From Lentibacillus jeotgali (GTDB lineage: Bacteria > Bacillota > Bacilli > Bacillales > Amphibacillaceae), in the NCBI RefSeq assembly GCF_000224785.1, contig NZ_AGAV01000005.1, positions 558,001 to 622,000 on the forward strand: DNA of 64,000 bases, in the 5' to 3' direction. The notes beneath the pieces were generated by a model. It was not told the DNA's origin. It ran no database searches and was given only the letters and a program-made list of their open reading frames with translations. A program made the translations under genes and the position numbers. Shown here one piece after another: positions 55,709-64,000 of the stretch (position 1 is the first letter of the stretch; each line of letters starts with the position of its first letter).

Positions 55709-56434
55709 TATGTTTCGAAAAGGTATTCTGCCCGCGTTCCGACTACATTCACGACCTTAAGGTGACCTTCCGTTCATACCAGAGTACGGGAGTCTCGTAT
55801 TGGCTACTTTTCTCTTAGTAGTCTGGGTGTATTTGGGTACCAGTAATTCGAATATAGAGAGTTTTGAGCCAAGAAATTCATCACTTTCTAATGGTAAACC
55901 CATAAATGCAGCTTTTGCTTCATCAGATGGGATATGGTCACTATTCTTTGCTGTTATTAAGCGAAAAGAATATATAGGTTCATTAAGAAATATGTGAATA
56001 GTGGCCCCTGCTAAAATAGGATAAGGTGTTATTATTATTCTTCAGTTAATAAAGTGTATATGGTAATTTAATTTTGTTTTGCAGAACGATAATTAGGGAA
56101 ACCTTGAGTTCTTTTTAGGGATTCTTTATGGTCTTACTTAGTGATGTGTGAAACGTGTAAAGTCTGTGGAGCTTTAGCAAAGTTTTATTGCCTTTCACCC
56201 TCTACTATGCTAGGTCCTGTCAATGGAAAGTGAGCCCTCACTGGTGGGGCCCCGACCCCTTCTAGCGATCACTAAGAAGTGGCACGGCGGTAAAGGACAA
56301 GCAGCTAACGCCTGGTTTAAAAAGCGTTATTTCTATAAGTGGCTCACCCTTGTCAGAACTGGCTCATTTTCTTGTCATCGGTGGTTCAGAAAAATGGCAA
56401 AGGCGGCTCAATCCCATGGCAATATTCAATTAGA

Positions 56435-56491
56435 GGACAAAAAATAAAACCTCTAGCCAGAATATACGTTAGTATAGGTTTTATTTTGTCC
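56435..56491. repeat. 16-base inverted repeat hairpin
   Basis: GGACAAAAA-TAAAACCT at 56435-56452 is complementary to AGGTTTTATTTTGTCC at 56476-56491. It could be a bidirectional terminator or an IS-end remnant. Confidence 0.6.
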
Positions 56492-56843
56492 ACGATTTGT
56501 CAACATTGCCCACGAAAATTCAACGGATTATACATTTTTGTATATGTGCTATTTAAGTTTTTATTACCTAAAAGTGCATGTACATGGAGTTTGTAAATGA
56601 CATAGATAGGTCAACAGTCAACAATGACTATTATTGGTACGATTAATATTTGCAAGATATAAAGAAACTCGGTATACGATATTAAAGACTTGGGGTTGAA
56701 TTGGGGCTGAAATTCATTAGTTGGGGTTGGAACCTGTCATGATTCATCAGATTAGTGTATATAAAAGCCTATAAATCAGGGTTTTTCTTAGAAGGTCCGT
56801 TTCTATTTTAGAGATATCAGCAGCCTTCTAGGCTGTTGATCCC

Positions 56844-56853
56844 AGGCTCGAAT
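56844..56853 (+). repeat. tRNA-3'-end-like direct repeat, left copy
   Basis: CCCAGGCTCGAATACTG resembles a tRNA T-arm. A hairpin CAGCAGCC/GGCTGTTG precedes it at an anticodon-arm distance, and CCTTGGA follows as a 3' acceptor could. TAGAAGG at about 56789 could pair with it partly. The right copy is at 62213. It looks like a decayed tRNA or attachment-site remnant. Confidence 0.35.
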
Positions 56854-56885
56854 ACTGCCTTGGATGTAAAAAAGTAATCGTCAAA

Positions 56886-56921
56886 TAATCCCCATCTGTA
56901 AATCATCAGGTGGGGATTTTA
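56886..56921. terminator. bidirectional hairpin terminator at the mcrC end
   Basis: AATCCCCATCT pairs with AGGTGGGGATT (one G-T pair), followed on the plus strand by TTTT. It lies about 40 bases beyond the mcrC stop on the minus strand. Confidence 0.55.
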
Positions 56922-56958
56922 TGTATGACTTCCTGTTCTCGCCATCACGCAGCAATAC

Positions 56959-57995
56959 TTAATTTAACAAGAATCTTTCAGCCAAACCGTTCAACTGTTC
57001 TTCAATATCCGGGAAATCCATGTTCATATCCAATGTTTTGACGGCGATTCGATTGCCACTTAATAAGAATTCATTGTCCGGCACGATTTCTTCGTCAGTT
57101 TTGGCATAAAGTAAAACCCCACTCACATTTCCGGAATTTGTACGATCCTCGTTTTTTACATAGGTGAAAATCTGATACAAATTGTGGGAGTGGAAACTTT
57201 TACTGTCATAATAGCTGTTTCTTTGCATGGTATGTGCATAGTACTTAGTATCGATAATCACTGTCTTCCCTTCATATTGGAGCGTGGTATCTGTTTTCAT
57301 AAGGGGCAGAAAATCGATTATACCATCATCGACATTCCAAGCAATATGAGAAGGAGAAGCATGGAATTGCGGAAAATGTTTTCGATAATATTCTAGTAAA
57401 AACTTCTCAAATAGCTGATGCATTTTTTGACTATCCAAAAATCTTGCCAGCTTGCGATTTCCTTCTTGTTCGGTAAGCAGCAGCCCTTCAATTACCAAAT
57501 AACAAATGTTGATTAGCAACCTATAGGTAGCATTGTTTCGATGGTATTTTATGCGTGACCAGTGAATTCTGCGGTAGTTTATTTCATCTACATTGGAAAA
57601 ATAAAGCAACAGTTTTTTAAATCTTTTTTATTTTTCCCTGAAACTTCCGGCGTCTTAATTAATAATAGGGCGGTTGTTTTTAGTATTTGATTCATATAGG
57701 AGTTTTCCGTATATTCATCAAAACTGCATACTAGCTGTTTGTTGAGCAAGGATTGCTGTTTTACAGACAGAGCAACATTAATCTTACCTCTTGGGGATGT
57801 AAGGGGTTCTGTTTTATCCTCATAGACCCTACCTAATCCTCGCTTAGTTTGATTGCTGATGCCCGTTGCTAGTATTGCAGCAAATAAATCAGAAGTATAC
57901 TCAAATTCTTCGATATTCAATTTTTCATAGTTTGTCTTCTGCAAAACCTTATAGGCATATGCAAGCATATGGTAAATATTCTTAATCTTAATCAT
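56959..57995 (-). pseudogene. mcrC: McrC-type nuclease subunit, frameshifted in a poly-A run
   Basis: The N-terminal frame (KIKNIYHMLAYAYKVLQKTN; LTSPRGKINVALSVKQQ) is the typical start of McrC. The other frame continues LYFSNVDEINYRRIHW. It carries the PD-(D/E)xK nuclease core (IIDFLPLMKTDTTLQYEG and KTVIIDTKYYA, Asp...Asp-x-Lys). The frames meet at about 57610. There GATTTAAAAAACTG on the minus strand has six A residues where seven would restore DLKKLLLYF. The gene overlaps mcrB by eight bases. If the deletion is real, the nuclease is lost. Confidence 0.85.
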
Positions 57996-60150
57996 TTAGA
58001 GCACCACGTAACCTACTTGCCCATTGTTCAACCTTAGAAGGTTCATCGAACCAGTATTCATCTAATAACGGTACTAATTCATATTCTATTACTGATGACA
58101 GCCATTCATTTGTTACTTCTTCATCTGTACAAAAATAACTGTGTCCGATCTGGAATCCACTGCCTAGGGATTCATCTTGCCTAATGAAGTTGTTTAAGGA
58201 TTTTACTTGTTCAATCAGTACATCAAATTTTGGATTGTTTGCTTGACTTAATATTTCCTGAAATCCATCAGAATCAAAAGCGGGCTCCAGTTTATAGAAA
58301 GCAAACCTTCTTCTAAGTGCATAATCGATCATTGCCAAACTTCTGTCTGCCGTATTCACCATTCCAAGAATGTGTACATTTTTAGGTACTGAAAATAGTT
58401 CGTTGGCATAAAGCAAGCGCAGTTTCTGTCCTCGTTTGTCTTTTTCAACAAGCATCATTAGTTCGCCAAAGATTTTACTCAAGTTCCCGCGGTTAATCTC
58501 ATCAATAATAAAGAAATAATCACGATCAATATCCTTTTCTGCTTCTTTACAAAACTCATAAAATGGTCCTTCTGAGAGCTCGAATTCATCATCTGTTGGA
58601 CGATATCCCATTATAAAATCTTCATAACTGTAACTTTGGTGGAATTGTACCATCATTACCCGGCTCTTATCTTTTTCTCCCAAAATGGAGTAAGCAAGCC
58701 TTTTTGCAGCGAATGTTTTACCTACACCTGGTGCTCCTTGCAGTATAACATTTTTCTTCTTTTTCAGGAGATTTACTAAACTATCATAATTACTTTTATC
58801 TAAAAATACTTCTTTGAGGAAATCTTCTTCCAGATAAGAATCGTAATCGACTTCCAATTGTTCTATCTCATCATCGTCTTCATCAATAAATAGATTTTCT
58901 AATTTCTGTACATATTCAGTATATGGAGTAATATCCGTTAGTGCCTTAGTAACGGCATCACCCGGATGTTCCCATTCCCCAGCGTCTGTCCAGTTCACTT
59001 TATGAATGTGTTTATATTCATCTCGTGTCGAATCATAAATGTATTCTGATTCCACAATACCACGTCCAATTATTCTCGACTTTCCTTTTTTAGCATAGAT
59101 GGTGTCTCCTGGTAATAACTCATTAGCAAATTGCCAGGTTGCATGGGCCGCATTCATATACGTAAATTCTTGTCCATATAATTCTTTCATTTTTGTTTTC
59201 ATTTCTTTTTTTGTTGAGTACTGAGTTAATTCACCCATCTCATCCCGGCCAAGTCCCATAATACCATGAGAGTAGAATTCTTCCCATTTGGAGGAACCAT
59301 GGCCAGGTGAATAAATCCAGTATCTTTTTTCTTTTTTGTTTACGATGTCAGCTGAGGAGGAAGAGTCTTCTTCTCCACGCTTCTCTCCACCTGTTCCCTT
59401 TGAAGATGATTCTTTCCATGCTGCGAAAGACAACTCGGGAAAACTTTGGTGTGGTAAATAATCTTTTTGAAATGTGTTTTTAAAGTAGTTAACAAGTTGT
59501 AAGTAATCACTGGCATCAGGTAAGCTTTTTAGTTTTGTTATTTTGGTGATATCATCTGAATAGAGACTTCTGTTTTGTAATAAGTATGATCTGTTTCTTT
59601 CATCGAGGTTTATGTAATTAAATGGACGGATCCAATACAGTCCCATCGTCAGATTCCATTTAACACCTCGTTGCCTTCTTACTTTATCATAACAATCGAT
59701 AAATTTATTCTTTAAATCATCGGATTGCTGACCTGCGTATTGTATTCCTGATTCAAATATCTCCCAAAGGTTTGGTATGTCATTTGGATCTCTTTGCGCT
59801 TTATATGCAAAAAACCATGCTTTCATATTGTTCAAAACAGGAATACCATCAAATTCAGTCGGAACAGGTGTCTGAACGCCAAATTTAGTGCTGAGTTCTC
59901 TTGCAATAGCTATACGGTTTTCGTTAGTAATTCCTTTGTTAAAACTTCCGAAAACTGTAAAAGGACAGATGTCTTCTATAGATATTCCTTTGTCAGTAAA
60001 AGGATACCGTATATTTAAATCCTTGTAGACCCCTTTTAGGATGGATAATAATTCTGTTCTTTTATTTTTGAATTGCAGTAGTTTGTCAGCAAATTCCATG
60101 TAAAAAGTAGTCCAAGAAAATAAACTTGTACTTGGATTATTTGTTTCCAT
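57988..60150 (-). CDS. mcrB: McrB-type AAA+ restriction GTPase with EVE-like domain
   Basis: This encodes 720 residues. Residues 1-240 are an N-terminal domain found in many McrB-like proteins (NLTMGLYWIRPFNYINLDER). Residues about 275-400 form an EVE-like, modified-base-binding domain (YWIYSPGHGSSKWEEFYSHG, LLPGDTIYAKKGKSRIIGRG). The AAA+ motor has Walker A GAPGVGKT at about 472, Walker B DYFFIIDEINRGNLSKIFGE and the McrB signature MVNTADRSLAMIDYALRRRF. With McrC it should cut DNA carrying modified bases. The start has no ribosome site, and an IS begins about a dozen bases upstream, so the native start may be displaced. Confidence 0.9.
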   Translation of the reverse strand: METNNPSTSLFSWTTFYMEFADKLLQFKNKRTELLSILKGVYKDLNIRYPFTDKGISIEDICPFTVFGSFNKGITNENRIAIARELSTKFGVQTPVPTEFDGIPVLNNMKAWFFAYKAQRDPNDIPNLWEIFESGIQYAGQQSDDLKNKFIDCYDKVRRQRGVKWNLTMGLYWIRPFNYINLDERNRSYLLQNRSLYSDDITKITKLKSLPDASDYLQLVNYFKNTFQKDYLPHQSFPELSFAAWKESSSKGTGGEKRGEEDSSSSADIVNKKEKRYWIYSPGHGSSKWEEFYSHGIMGLGRDEMGELTQYSTKKEMKTKMKELYGQEFTYMNAAHATWQFANELLPGDTIYAKKGKSRIIGRGIVESEYIYDSTRDEYKHIHKVNWTDAGEWEHPGDAVTKALTDITPYTEYVQKLENLFIDEDDDEIEQLEVDYDSYLEEDFLKEVFLDKSNYDSLVNLLKKKKNVILQGAPGVGKTFAAKRLAYSILGEKDKSRVMMVQFHQSYSYEDFIMGYRPTDDEFELSEGPFYEFCKEAEKDIDRDYFFIIDEINRGNLSKIFGELMMLVEKDKRGQKLRLLYANELFSVPKNVHILGMVNTADRSLAMIDYALRRRFAFYKLEPAFDSDGFQEILSQANNPKFDVLIEQVKSLNNFIRQDESLGSGFQIGHSYFCTDEEVTNEWLSSVIEYELVPLLDEYWFDEPSKVEQWASRLRGALND

Positions 60151-60162
60151 TTATTACACGAA

Positions 60163-61730
60163 TCAATTTCATAATTGCTCTTTTTAAAAACACAAAGACC
60201 TGCAGAATTTTTAAAATGGATTTTTTAAAATTCCTTTAAACAGGTTGTTATGCAGCCTGTTGTAGGTTTAGCTCTGCATTAATACGGTCTGCAGCTAATT
60301 TTGAAGCATTATACATCAAAGTAACGATGTCAAAATGGACTTTAGCACGTTCACCTGTGCGATTACGAACATTGTTGAGCTGGAAGAACTCCTTTAAATA
60401 CGCATTAACGCGTTCCACTGCTGAACGACGGTTGTAAATAGCTTTCCAGGCTTTGGAGCCACGAGCCGGCGCTGTGTATCGTCTGAGGTCTTTGGTAATT
60501 TTCATCTTGAACACTTTTTGGCAAATACCTTCATTGGCTAATGGGCAATCTTTGCATTCCTTCGGGCTCGTGTACTTCAGTGTTTCATATTTGGCATCGT
60601 AACTATCATAACGATACGAATGCTCACGGAAACAAGTCGGGGCAAAATACTTATCAAACCCAATTGGTTCCGATTCATTCCGTTTATTATAGGCAATAAT
60701 GGATTGCTGCCCCATTTGGTACACTTGCTGGTAAATCGGTTCAAAATCATAACCGGCATCCATCGTTTGATAACACAAGTTTGGAAGTGGCAAGCGTTCA
60801 TCAATCCCTTTCAATAACGGAATGGCGCCTTTTCCGTCGTTCATTTTTCCTGACGAGAAAAGGGACTGTAAAATATATTGACTCGATGTACCAACCGCCA
60901 GATGGCCTTTATAGCCAAACCAGAATTCGTTTTTGCCTTCACTATTCTTCTTGACTCCCCATTGGGGATCCCGAGGAACTTCATCACGAAGTTCGGTTAA
61001 GGAAGCGTCTAATTGGGCTTCAATTTTTTTGTCATAAAGAGGCATATTAGCTTCTTTTTCAGCTTTTTCCTTTAACCATTGTTCACGCTCTTCTTTGGAT
61101 TTACTGCCGCGCTTTTTAGGCTCCGGCTTTGGCTTTTCTTCTTTAAGTGGTGCCTGATCGCGTGCTTCGAAGTGAGTAGCATCGATTGCGACTGTATCAT
61201 CAATGATAAAGCCTTCCGCAATGGCTTGGAGGACAACCTTTTCCTGCGCTTTTTCCAAAGCGTTTGTTTCTTTCAACTTCGCAAAAAGCCGGGAATAAGA
61301 AGCTTCAGATGGGATTGGATCAAGAAACAAGAAATCCGCAATTCAGTTTAAAGGCAATATCGTCATTTAGACGTTTGACCAGGTCTTTTATCGTTGGGAT
61401 ACGCTCGATGTATCGAATGAAAATGGAAATAATCATTGCTGCATAATTCAGCTCTTCCGGCGCACCAAGTCGCGATTTTTTGGTCACTTCATGGTAAATC
61501 GAATCCAAATCAATCGCGGAAATGATTGCCTCATATTTTTGGGTAGGTTCCATTTCATATAATTCTTGGATGCCAAATAAGCTCGTTTGTCGTATAATGG
61601 TCATAGGAAGTATTCCTCCAGTCTTTTTGGGACGTTTTGGTCGACTACCATTATACAAGATTTGGGGAGGTACTTCCTTTTTTATGCTTTTGAGCCCTTG
61701 CGGCAGAAGGGCTAAGAATTATGAAATTCG
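60163..61730 (-). mobile_element. IS1182-like insertion sequence
   Basis: Inverted copies of AATTTCATAATT lie at 60165-60176 and 61717-61728, enclosing one long transposase gene. The exact outer ends are not certain. The element lies about a dozen bases before the mcrB start codon. Confidence 0.65.
60248..61604 (-). pseudogene. IS1182-like transposase, frameshifted
   Basis: GGAGG precedes the ATG at 61604. The first frame (FGIQELYEMEPTQKYEAIIS; GAPEELNYAAMIISIFIRYI) ends after KLNCGFLVS near 61320. The second frame continues DPIPSEASYSRLFAKLKETN. It has the first catalytic Asp in TVAIDATHFEARDQ, the second in CYQTMDAGYDFEPIY, and the end IYNRRSAVERVNAYLKEFFQ with the Glu. A zinc-like cysteine set (CKDCPLANEGIC) lies before it, as in IS1182 enzymes. 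One base must be restored near 61325. Confidence 0.85.
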
Positions 61731-61853
61731 TTCACACTCCTAATAATTAAATAAGTCCATATCAACTGCTAGATTTAATATCTTTCTAGGTATTATTATA
61801 ACTGTTTAATAGATTAAATAAAATGGAAGGTATGGTAGAACTATCTCCAGTAA

Positions 61854-61962
61854 ATAAGGACATTTGTCCTCCCGGATTCTCACTCCCAACTTTCTTATTT
61901 TTAGTTTAATAGGAATATTGATGAGTGTCGAACTTCATTTTAGGCGGGAAAATGTCCTTATT
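61854..61962. repeat. about 109-base inverted-repeat element (MITE-like)
   Basis: AATAAGGACATTT-N4-CCCG at the left and CGGGAAAATGTCCTTATT at the right are inverted copies of about 17 bases. Between them lie about 70 AT-rich bases without a gene. It may be a miniature transposable element or a pair of IS ends. Confidence 0.6.
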
Positions 61963-62095
61963 TTGTATATTACTTTATTTATGCTGAAACTCAAAAAATG
62001 CCTGTTTATGGATTTTTAAAATTGTACAGATACCATAATATGACCCATTTAATAACTAGACTTAACGCACTTTTTCCTGTATTTTAGTATTGGTA

Positions 62096-62150
62096 TGATT
62101 GGTCACAAGAATGGTAACGAATATATCGCAATAAACTAAAATGCAATATA
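62096..62150. repeat. dispersed intergenic repeat, copy B
   Basis: ATTGGTCACAA-N3-TGGTAACG repeats the sequence at 45161-45215, same orientation. Confidence 0.6.
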
Positions 62151-62212
62151 AATAAAAAGAGGTATTATTCATTTGAAACTTTGGTGTAGAGGCATTCTGA
62201 ACCATGTACCGC

Positions 62213-62222
62213 AGGCTCGAAT
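62213..62222 (+). repeat. tRNA-3'-end-like direct repeat, right copy
   Basis: GCAGGCTCGAATCCTGA is a T-arm-like hairpin sharing AGGCTCGAAT-N-CTG with 56844, in the same orientation. The McrBC island and the IS1182-like element lie between the two copies. Confidence 0.35.
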
Positions 62223-62591
62223 CCTGATGGGTATATCCAAGTTTAATAGGGTGGTATTTGTCAAGGCTTAACTTCCGAAATTCTATCGTCAATCATAGGT
62301 TTTATAAATAGTTGAATAGTCAGCAAGGTAAACACCCTCTTTCCGTTTCAATATGGGAAGAGGTTTTTTGTACGAAAAAACAAACTGATTGTAAGGCGTT
62401 AGGACTGAATCACAAGGGATGTTTAGACGAAAATACGATTAAATTAACGTTTTCGGACGTCTTGGAGTATGAAATCATGTTCAAAAAGTCGGATATTTAC
62501 GCGAGCTTGATTTTTTGCTTGGTTTTTTATGGTGTTTTCCATCTATTACTTAATAATTATCGATGTGTTTTCAAAAAAATCTAATGTTCTA

Positions 62592-62664
62592 TTGACCAAA
62601 TTGATAGAAAAATGTATATTATAACTATATTATCAATATTAAATATCTCATTATCAAATAATGA
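62592..62664 (+). promoter_or_regulatory. promoter and palindromic operator of the IclR gene
   Basis: TTGACC (62592-62597) and TATATT (62615-62620) are 17 bases apart. A perfect palindrome TCATTAT-CAA-ATAATGA (62648-62664) lies between promoter and start codon and is a likely binding site for the IclR protein itself. Confidence 0.6.
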
Positions 62665-62681
62665 TAATTATGGGAGGGACT

Positions 62682-63416
62682 ATGACTGCAAACAAAGTTC
62701 TTTCAATACTGAATCTTTTTAATATGGAAAGGAAATCGCTGACTGTGGATGAAATGGCCGAATTACATTCTTTGCCAAAAAGCAGTGTATACAGGCACGT
62801 AAGGACACTGAAAGAACACGGCTACCTTATCGAACACCATAAGGGCAGGTATAAACTTGGCTACAAGTTTCTGGAGTATGCAAATATTGTCCGATCGGAC
62901 ATCAACATTACAGAGGTTTCTCATCCTATGATGAATGACCTGACACTGGAATTCGGCGAAACGACTATTCTAAGTGTGCTTTCAGATATCAACGCTGTTT
63001 GTCTTGCAACTTCGACTTCAAACCAGCCAATCAAGGTGTCTTCGGAGGAAGGCAAGATTCTTCCATTATACAGTGGAGCGTCTTCCAAAGTGATTCTGGC
63101 ATATCAGAATGCAGATCTTCTGGATAAGATCATTGAAGGGGGACATGTACAGCGGTTTACAGATAAGACGCTTACAGATAAGACTGATATTATCGAGGAT
63201 ATGAAACATATCAGGGGCCGGGGATATGCACGTTCTTTCAGCGAAGTGGATAAAGGGGTGATATCTATTGGTTTCCCGATCCGGAATTCGAAAGGAAAGG
63301 TGTTTGCCTCACTGGCCATTGCTGGACCTGAATACCGAATGGCCGAGAAGGATGAAAATGTACTGGTAGAGAGGTTCAAGGAGGCGGTTGCGAGTATTGA
63401 AAAATTTTTAAAGTGA
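62682..63416 (+). CDS. IclR-family transcriptional regulator
   Basis: This encodes 244 residues from the ATG at 62682 after GGGAGG. The N-terminal winged helix is VLSILNLFNMERKSLTVDEM then AELHSLPKSSVYRHVRTLKE. The C-terminal effector domain contains LSVLSDINAVCLATSTSNQP, PLYSGASSKVILAY and ARSFSEVDKGVISIGFPIRN, all typical of IclR. It is 29 bases upstream of a TRAP-transporter binding protein gene, so it probably regulates uptake and breakdown of a carboxylate or sulfonate. It may act as repressor at the palindrome before its own gene. Confidence 0.93.
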   Translation: MTANKVLSILNLFNMERKSLTVDEMAELHSLPKSSVYRHVRTLKEHGYLIEHHKGRYKLGYKFLEYANIVRSDINITEVSHPMMNDLTLEFGETTILSVLSDINAVCLATSTSNQPIKVSSEEGKILPLYSGASSKVILAYQNADLLDKIIEGGHVQRFTDKTLTDKTDIIEDMKHIRGRGYARSFSEVDKGVISIGFPIRNSKGKVFASLAIAGPEYRMAEKDENVLVERFKEAVASIEKFLK

Positions 63417-63445
63417 TTTGTAAACGATTGCAAAGGAGGGGTTGG

Positions 63446-64000
63446 ATGCAATTTGAAAAAAAGAGTGCAATATGCCTATTGATTATTATGGTGGTACTGT
63501 CTGGCTGTGGTAAGGCGCAAAGTGAGGTTACCGAAGATGGCTACAGTACTGACGAATATGAAATCACTCTAAACTATTCGGATCATGATCCTCCGAATGG
63601 TATGCGGACCAATTTCATTGAAAACTACTGGTTCCCGGAAATCGAGAAAGAAACAGATGGAAAGGTCGAGATTAATGCAATTTATGGTGGTGGACTGCTG
63701 AGTTCCAGCCAGGCACTAAATGGAGTCAGAGATGGTATAGCGGATATGGGTCTGATCTATCCTGACAACTATCCTAATCGTATGTTCAGCTATGAGCTGC
63801 TCAAATTATTCCCGGAAGCTCCTGACGACTTTGAAAGCATACATGGCATAATCGATCAAGCAATGAAAGAACTACCGCGTCTGAGGGGAGTCCTCGAGAA
63901 GAATAACCAAAAACCATTGCTTATTACGACAGGATTGCCAATTGTATTTGCTTCGACAACGGAGTTGGATAGTCTTTCCGATATCAAGGGAGAAGATTGG
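63446..64000 (+). CDS. TRAP transporter substrate-binding lipoprotein (DctP family), partial
   Basis: The gene runs off the window end after 185 codons. GGAGGGG precedes the ATG. A lipoprotein signal peptide is clear: a basic start, a hydrophobic core (AICLLIIMVVLSGCG), with the lipobox cysteine in LSGC. The mature part has the DctP look: YSDHDPPNGMRTNFIENYWF, GGGLLSSSQALNGVRDGIAD and MGLIYPDNYPNRM. It would capture an organic acid or sulfonate outside the membrane for a TRAP permease expected further downstream. With xsc 8 kb away, isethionate or taurine is one possible ligand. Confidence 0.88.
   Translation, partial: MQFEKKSAICLLIIMVVLSGCGKAQSEVTEDGYSTDEYEITLNYSDHDPPNGMRTNFIENYWFPEIEKETDGKVEINAIYGGGLLSSSQALNGVRDGIADMGLIYPDNYPNRMFSYELLKLFPEAPDDFESIHGIIDQAMKELPRLRGVLEKNNQKPLLITTGLPIVFASTTELDSLSDIKGEDW

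Larger units (their letters stand above)
55709..56885. other. intergenic mosaic without a recognised gene
   Basis: About 1.2 kb without a convincing gene. Short frames at 55800-55997 and 56223-56447 lack ribosome sites and known motifs. A long hairpin lies at 56435-56491 (GGACAAAA..TAAAACCT pairing with AGGTTTTATTTTGTCC). Three copies of TTGGGG[TC]TG lie at 56690-56732. A tRNA-like 3' end lies near 56844. Confidence 0.5.
61963..62591. other. intergenic region with two small repeats
   Basis: No convincing gene. It holds copy B of a dispersed repeat (62096-62150), a tRNA-3'-end-like segment (about 62165-62235), and a 90-residue frame (62312-62584) that has no ribosome site. Confidence 0.5.

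Noticed and set aside
55800-55997. 65-codon frame after xsc
   Set aside because: No ribosome site, no family resemblance, and it follows a terminator.
56223-56447. 74-codon frame in the mosaic region
   Set aside because: Composition and lack of a ribosome site argue against a gene; it runs into a hairpin.
62312-62584. 90-codon frame before the IclR gene
   Set aside because: No ribosome site and no recognisable sequence; left as unassigned.

Overview
The window looks like a chromosomal segment of a low-to-moderate GC Gram-positive bacterium of the family Bacillaceae. The evidence is the GltC/GltAB arrangement, a T-box leader in front of proBA, an S-box (SAM-I) leader, a YrrS-type protein, a TxpA/BsrG-like holin-like toxin and strong AGGAGG-type ribosome binding sites. 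The style recalls Lentibacillus/Virgibacillus/Oceanobacillus, but the genus is inferred, not proved.

Positions 1-24 kb are mostly ordinary chromosomal backbone. They hold the end of an AIR-synthase-like kinase, a beta-lactamase-like serine hydrolase, ung, a YrrS homologue, an orphan ABC permease, and the nitrogen assimilation block gltC<>gltA-gltB-glnA. Next come dapL-dapF (one-step aminotransferase route to meso-diaminopimelate), an AraC regulator, a queuosine-precursor transporter (queT), T-box-controlled proBA, a type I toxin gene and an S-box-controlled NhaC-family transporter that is probably a methionine transporter. Gene relics (a phosphopentomutase-like end and an EamA transporter with an in-frame stop) mark the edge of this block.

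Positions 24.8-38 kb are an accessory defence region. A tight HTH-PIN-ArdC-like operon has two frameshifts and a damaged HExxH motif. It is followed by a type I-like restriction-modification locus whose specificity domain is fused to HsdM and has a single target-recognition domain. After hsdR come a double zinc-ribbon protein, an uncharacterised abortive-infection-like protein, a decayed second copy of the hsdR 3' end, a small winged-helix-like protein and a YgjP-type metalloprotease. An IS5-like element and an IS3 stub close this part.

Positions 39-52 kb are an AT-rich catabolic cluster. It contains two sodium:solute symporters (one with a 33-residue accessory membrane peptide), a DadA-like and a sarcosine-oxidase-like flavoenzyme, a sigma-54-dependent activator behind its own -24/-12 promoter and two upstream dyads, a DHDPS-family lyase/deaminase and an M20-type amidohydrolase. 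It probably degrades an N-substituted or cyclic amino acid such as hydroxyproline or a related compound. It is interrupted by a broken IS256-family element.

Positions 52-64 kb hold an IS3-family element with an intact programmed-frameshift arrangement, xsc (sulfoacetaldehyde acetyltransferase, whose base composition resembles the backbone), and an McrBC-type modification-dependent restriction locus. McrB carries an EVE-like domain and mcrC is frameshifted. An IS1182-like element sits directly upstream of mcrB. The island is flanked by two tRNA-3'-end-like direct repeats and followed by a small inverted-repeat element. The window ends in an IclR regulator and the start of a TRAP-transporter binding protein gene.

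Single-base frameshifts and premature stops are frequent in the accessory half and absent from the metabolic genes of the first 21 kb. This suggests genuine decay of mobile and defence genes, although the raw reads would need checking.
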